Positions 62,012-64,000 of a DNA stretch of 64,000 bases are shown here, piece by piece; position 1 is the first letter of the stretch; every line of letters begins with the position of its first letter. The position numbers and the translations under genes are program-made. Where the stretch lies: NCBI GenBank assembly GCA_036723975.1, contig DAIMGJ010000003.1, forward strand, positions 133,636 through 197,635. Reading direction: 5' to 3'. The notes under the pieces are model-generated. The model worked only from the letters and a program-made list of their open reading frames with translations, was not told the origin of the DNA and did no database searches. This DNA comes from JAILEN01 sp036723975. Its GTDB lineage: Bacteria > Bacillota > Clostridia > Lachnospirales > Lachnospiraceae.

Positions 62012-62032
62012 ATAGAAAAGCGAGGTACGTAT

Positions 62033-62701
62033 ATGAGAATTTATCATGGATCTGGGGTTGTGGTTGAAAAACCGGAATACGAAAAAGGAAAACTCTATAA
62101 CGATTATGGCAGAGGATTCTATTGTACTGAGGATGTTGATCTTGCAAGAGAATGGTCTGTAGATGTTTTGCGTGACGGATACGTGAATGCCTATAATCTT
62201 AATAGTAACAATCTTAAGGTGCTAAATTTAAATAGTGAGGAACATTGTATTTTGCATTGGATATCGATTCTATTACAGAATCGAAAATTTGAATTGGAAA
62301 CTCCTTTAGCACAGGAGGCATATCGTTTTTTGAAGGAGAATTATTCTCCGGATTTAAATGGAGTAGATATTATTCGAGGATATCGGGCGGACGATAGTTA
62401 TTTTTCTTATGCTCAGGATTTTGTAAATGGCGTTATATCTGTTTCTCAGTTAAAAGAGGCGATGTTACTTGGCTCTTTGGGCGAACAAATTGTACTTCAC
62501 AGTAAAAAGGCATTTCAAAACATTCAATATGTTGGATGCGAGGGCACATCTGCCGCTGTTTGGTATGAAAAGAAAAAGAAAAGGGATGAAGCGGCTCGAT
62601 TTGCTTATCGCGAGATGAGCAAAAAAACATATCAAAAGGGTGAATTATATATGCCTCAGATAATTGATCAGGAGGTGAAAAAAGATGATCCACGCTTATA
62701 A
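62033..62701 (+). CDS. DUF3990 protein, ADP-ribosyltransferase-like, candidate toxin
   Basis: 222 aa from ATG 62033, where the domain starts (MRIYHGSGVVVEKPEYEKGK); GCGAGG precedes it. DUF3990 features: IYHGS, DYGRGFYCTEDVDLAREW and, later, VVLHSKKA-type strands (here IVLHSKKAFQNIQYVGCEG). The YHGS and GxGFY motifs are those of ADP-ribosyltransferase folds, where they hold NAD; the conserved Glu often sits further downstream. It overlaps the downstream XRE gene by 17 bp, a usual toxin-antitoxin arrangement, with the putative toxin first. Toxicity is inference from the arrangement and fold. Confidence 0.78.
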   Translation: MRIYHGSGVVVEKPEYEKGKLYNDYGRGFYCTEDVDLAREWSVDVLRDGYVNAYNLNSNNLKVLNLNSEEHCILHWISILLQNRKFELETPLAQEAYRFLKENYSPDLNGVDIIRGYRADDSYFSYAQDFVNGVISVSQLKEAMLLGSLGEQIVLHSKKAFQNIQYVGCEGTSAAVWYEKKKKRDEAARFAYREMSKKTYQKGELYMPQIIDQEVKKDDPRL

Positions 62702-63317
62702 TGATGTGTATTTATCAGACGCCAGAAGAACTCTTGCAAATAGTTTGGATTATGCGGTACATACGTTGGGATATACTTTGGAAGAATATTATCAGATGTT
62801 CGTGCATAGTGATGTTGCTTATCGATTTGCCAATGGAGATCCGTTTTATATTTCCGGACGCTCCGGAATTGAACTTGCACTTTTGGTTGTTGAAAAAAAT
62901 ACCGGTAGTTATGCATACAAGGAGCGAGTATATGGACGCGGGAAAAGTAAGGAATACTGGACCGGATGGGCAATCGCTTATTACCAATGGTATAGTGGAT
63001 GTGATTTTTTGCGGTTAGAGAAGGAAGTTCCGATATCCACGGTTTTTCTTATGTACGATAAGTATCACGAGATGGATATTACACGTTTTGTGGAACGGAT
63101 GGATGAACTTCGCCAGGTTGCCAGAGCTATGTCGTATTTAAAATTGCTTCGAGAAAAGAAGGGTTACAGTCAAAGCGAACTTGCAAAACTTACAGACATT
63201 CCTATAAAGACTTTGCAACATTATGAGCAGGGAGATAAAGATTTAGCAAAAGCGAATGTGGGATATGTGTTAAGATTATCAAAAGCGTTAAACTGCTCGC
63301 CGGAGGAATTAATTTAA
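62685..63317 (+). CDS. XRE-family regulator, candidate antitoxin
   Basis: 210 aa; CAGGAGGTG precedes ATG 62685, inside the end of the DUF3990 gene. The first ~150 residues form an unassigned domain (IHAYNDVYLSDARRTLANSL, then WTGWAIAYYQWYSGCDF) that often accompanies DUF3990 proteins and may bind the partner. The last ~60 residues are an XRE helix-turn-helix (LREKKGYSQSELAKLTDIPI and KTLQHYEQGDKDL). It probably represses the operon and neutralises the DUF3990 protein. Confidence 0.82.
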   Translation: MIHAYNDVYLSDARRTLANSLDYAVHTLGYTLEEYYQMFVHSDVAYRFANGDPFYISGRSGIELALLVVEKNTGSYAYKERVYGRGKSKEYWTGWAIAYYQWYSGCDFLRLEKEVPISTVFLMYDKYHEMDITRFVERMDELRQVARAMSYLKLLREKKGYSQSELAKLTDIPIKTLQHYEQGDKDLAKANVGYVLRLSKALNCSPEELI

Positions 63318-63343
63318 AAGAGACTGACGCAATTATACGTTTG

Positions 63344-63378
63344 CAAAAAAGGAGATGCGAGAAGCATCTCCTCTTTTA
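63344..63378. terminator. Bidirectional terminator between XRE and ybaK genes
   Basis: GGAGATGC (63351-63358) and GCATCTCC (63364-63371), 5-nt loop, with an A run on the left and TCTTTT on the right. Confidence 0.85.
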
Positions 63379-63852
63379 TATTATCTCCGCATATTTAGCG
63401 TTTGCGACAGTGACTAGGTCATGTGGGGAAAGTTCGATTTGTGCGCCGACGCGGCCGGCACTTACAAAGATTCTTTCAAAGCTTTCTGCGGTTTGATGAA
63501 TAAATGTGGGAAAGGCTTTCTTCATGCCGATGGGAGAGCAGCCTCCATGGACGTAGCCGGTTAGTGGTAAAAGGTCTTTTTGCTTTATCATAGCGATATT
63601 TTTTTCGCCGGCTTCTTTTGCGGCTTTTTTCAAATCCAATTCACATTTTACTGGAACCACAAAAACATAGTATTGCCCGGACTTTCCCTGGGTTACCAAG
63701 GTTTTAAACACGCAGTCCGGATTTTCTCCAAGGATGTTTGCGATTTCCTCTCCGGATAGCGTCGGATCTGCTTCGTAGGTATGCATTTCATACGGAATTT
63801 TCTTTCCGTCTAAGATTCTCATTACGTTTGTTTTATCCTGTTTTTTTCCCAT
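63376..63852 (-). CDS. ybaK: Cys-tRNA(Pro)/Cys-tRNA(Cys) deacylase YbaK/EbsC
   Basis: 158 aa from the ATG at 63852 (AAAGGTGAT upstream; an in-frame GTG three codons earlier overlaps that site). The YbaK fold signature is clear: HTYEADPTLSGEEIANILG, CVFKTLVTQGKSGQYYVFVVPV with the key Lys, and VHGGCSPIGMKKAFPTFI. It frees tRNA-Pro mischarged with cysteine. It closes the window on the minus strand, converging with the XRE gene. Confidence 0.95.
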   Translation of the reverse strand: MGKKQDKTNVMRILDGKKIPYEMHTYEADPTLSGEEIANILGENPDCVFKTLVTQGKSGQYYVFVVPVKCELDLKKAAKEAGEKNIAMIKQKDLLPLTGYVHGGCSPIGMKKAFPTFIHQTAESFERIFVSAGRVGAQIELSPHDLVTVANAKYAEII

Positions 63853-63883
63853 AGGTATCACCTTTTGAAATTAATGTGTCCCT

Positions 63884-63912
63884 ATTATAGCACAAGAATC
63901 CAAAGGTGACAG
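63884..63912 (-). promoter_or_regulatory. ybaK promoter (extended -10)
   Basis: On the minus strand TGCTATAAT gives a perfect extended -10 (TATAAT at 63884-63889); the -35 (CTGTCA, 17-nt spacer) is poor. The last ~90 bp of the window show no further gene. Confidence 0.6.
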
Positions 63913-64000
63913 GCGTAAATTGTAAATCGAAATGCAACCTTTTCGATCACTGAACCTTTCTTTGTAATAGATAATGCATATAGTATGGGGTAGTTGCATC

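Noticed and set aside
1..64000. tRNA or rRNA genes
   Set aside because: I looked through the larger intergenic gaps for T-arm and acceptor patterns and saw none; a dedicated scan would be needed to exclude one.

Overview
The window looks like a chromosomal segment of a low-to-mid GC Firmicute of class Clostridia, most probably family Lachnospiraceae. This rests on purine-rich Shine-Dalgarno sites, consensus sigma-A promoters, a DinR/LexA-type SOS box (CGAAC-N4-GTTCG) before recA, a LacI-controlled maltodextrin locus, PanG-type pantothenate synthesis, RNase Y and RNase H1 with a viroplasmin domain. No tRNA, rRNA, CRISPR array or intact transposase was recognised. Most genes lie on the plus strand.

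Layout. 1-2.1 kb: the end of a secreted protein (5' end outside the window) and a small secreted, membrane-anchored partner. 2.1-2.4 kb: a gene-free stretch with a long hairpin RNA candidate. 2.4-11.6 kb: a GH31 alpha-glucosidase, a 51-aa membrane protein, alaS, a MATE exporter and a 710-aa protein with a degenerate cNMP-binding-like N-terminus. 11.7-22.7 kb: a starch/maltodextrin locus with a lipoprotein amylase, a LacI regulator, MalE, MalF, MalG, a neopullulanase-type GH13 and a type I pullulanase. Outside, the amylase would cut alpha-glucans; the ABC importer would bring in maltodextrins (no ATPase gene here); the intracellular GH13 enzymes and the GH31 enzyme would finish them. Two large branched palindromes occupy the lacI-malE gap.

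22.6-35.3 kb is the most unusual part: a VanZ protein, an AddB-like/AddA-like nuclease-helicase pair, then a ClpP-like peptidase, a WYL-domain regulator, a CbxX-type AAA+ ATPase with an unknown N-terminal half, and a PcfJ-like protein. The ClpP-like gene and the AAA+/PcfJ operon share an upstream element (CCCAAAATTT then CATGMTAATCT at exactly 31-nt offset), and the WYL gene lies between them. I read this as a WYL-controlled protease/unfoldase/PcfJ module that I do not recognise as a described system.

35.3-37.9 kb is core (rpsU, deoB, a PAP2 phosphatase). 38.0-41.1 kb is an eroded accessory islet: a deleted HAD-hydrolase remnant, a second PcfJ-like gene, a CdiA-type tRNase toxin remnant in frame behind its stop codon, and a DUF3800 gene with an elaborate RNA/operator leader and a small HTH partner.

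41.2-61.9 kb is mostly housekeeping: prfC, recA-recX, rny, a NUDIX hydrolase, RNase H1, an MBOAT acyltransferase, a pantothenate operon (panG-type, panB, panC, panD, coaBC) behind a possible pan RNA motif, dnaE, a TSCPD protein, two intramembrane-protease-family proteins, an HD hydrolase and an SLC13 transporter. 62.0-63.3 kb holds a DUF3990/XRE pair resembling a toxin-antitoxin operon, followed by ybaK on the minus strand.

A second theme is a family of palindromic elements whose arms differ from copy to copy but are complementary within each copy, around a conserved core. Two short copies (72-73 bp; 11.7 and 47.1 kb) and two long copies (222-226 bp; 14.6-15.0 kb) are present, and compensatory base changes support a folded structure.
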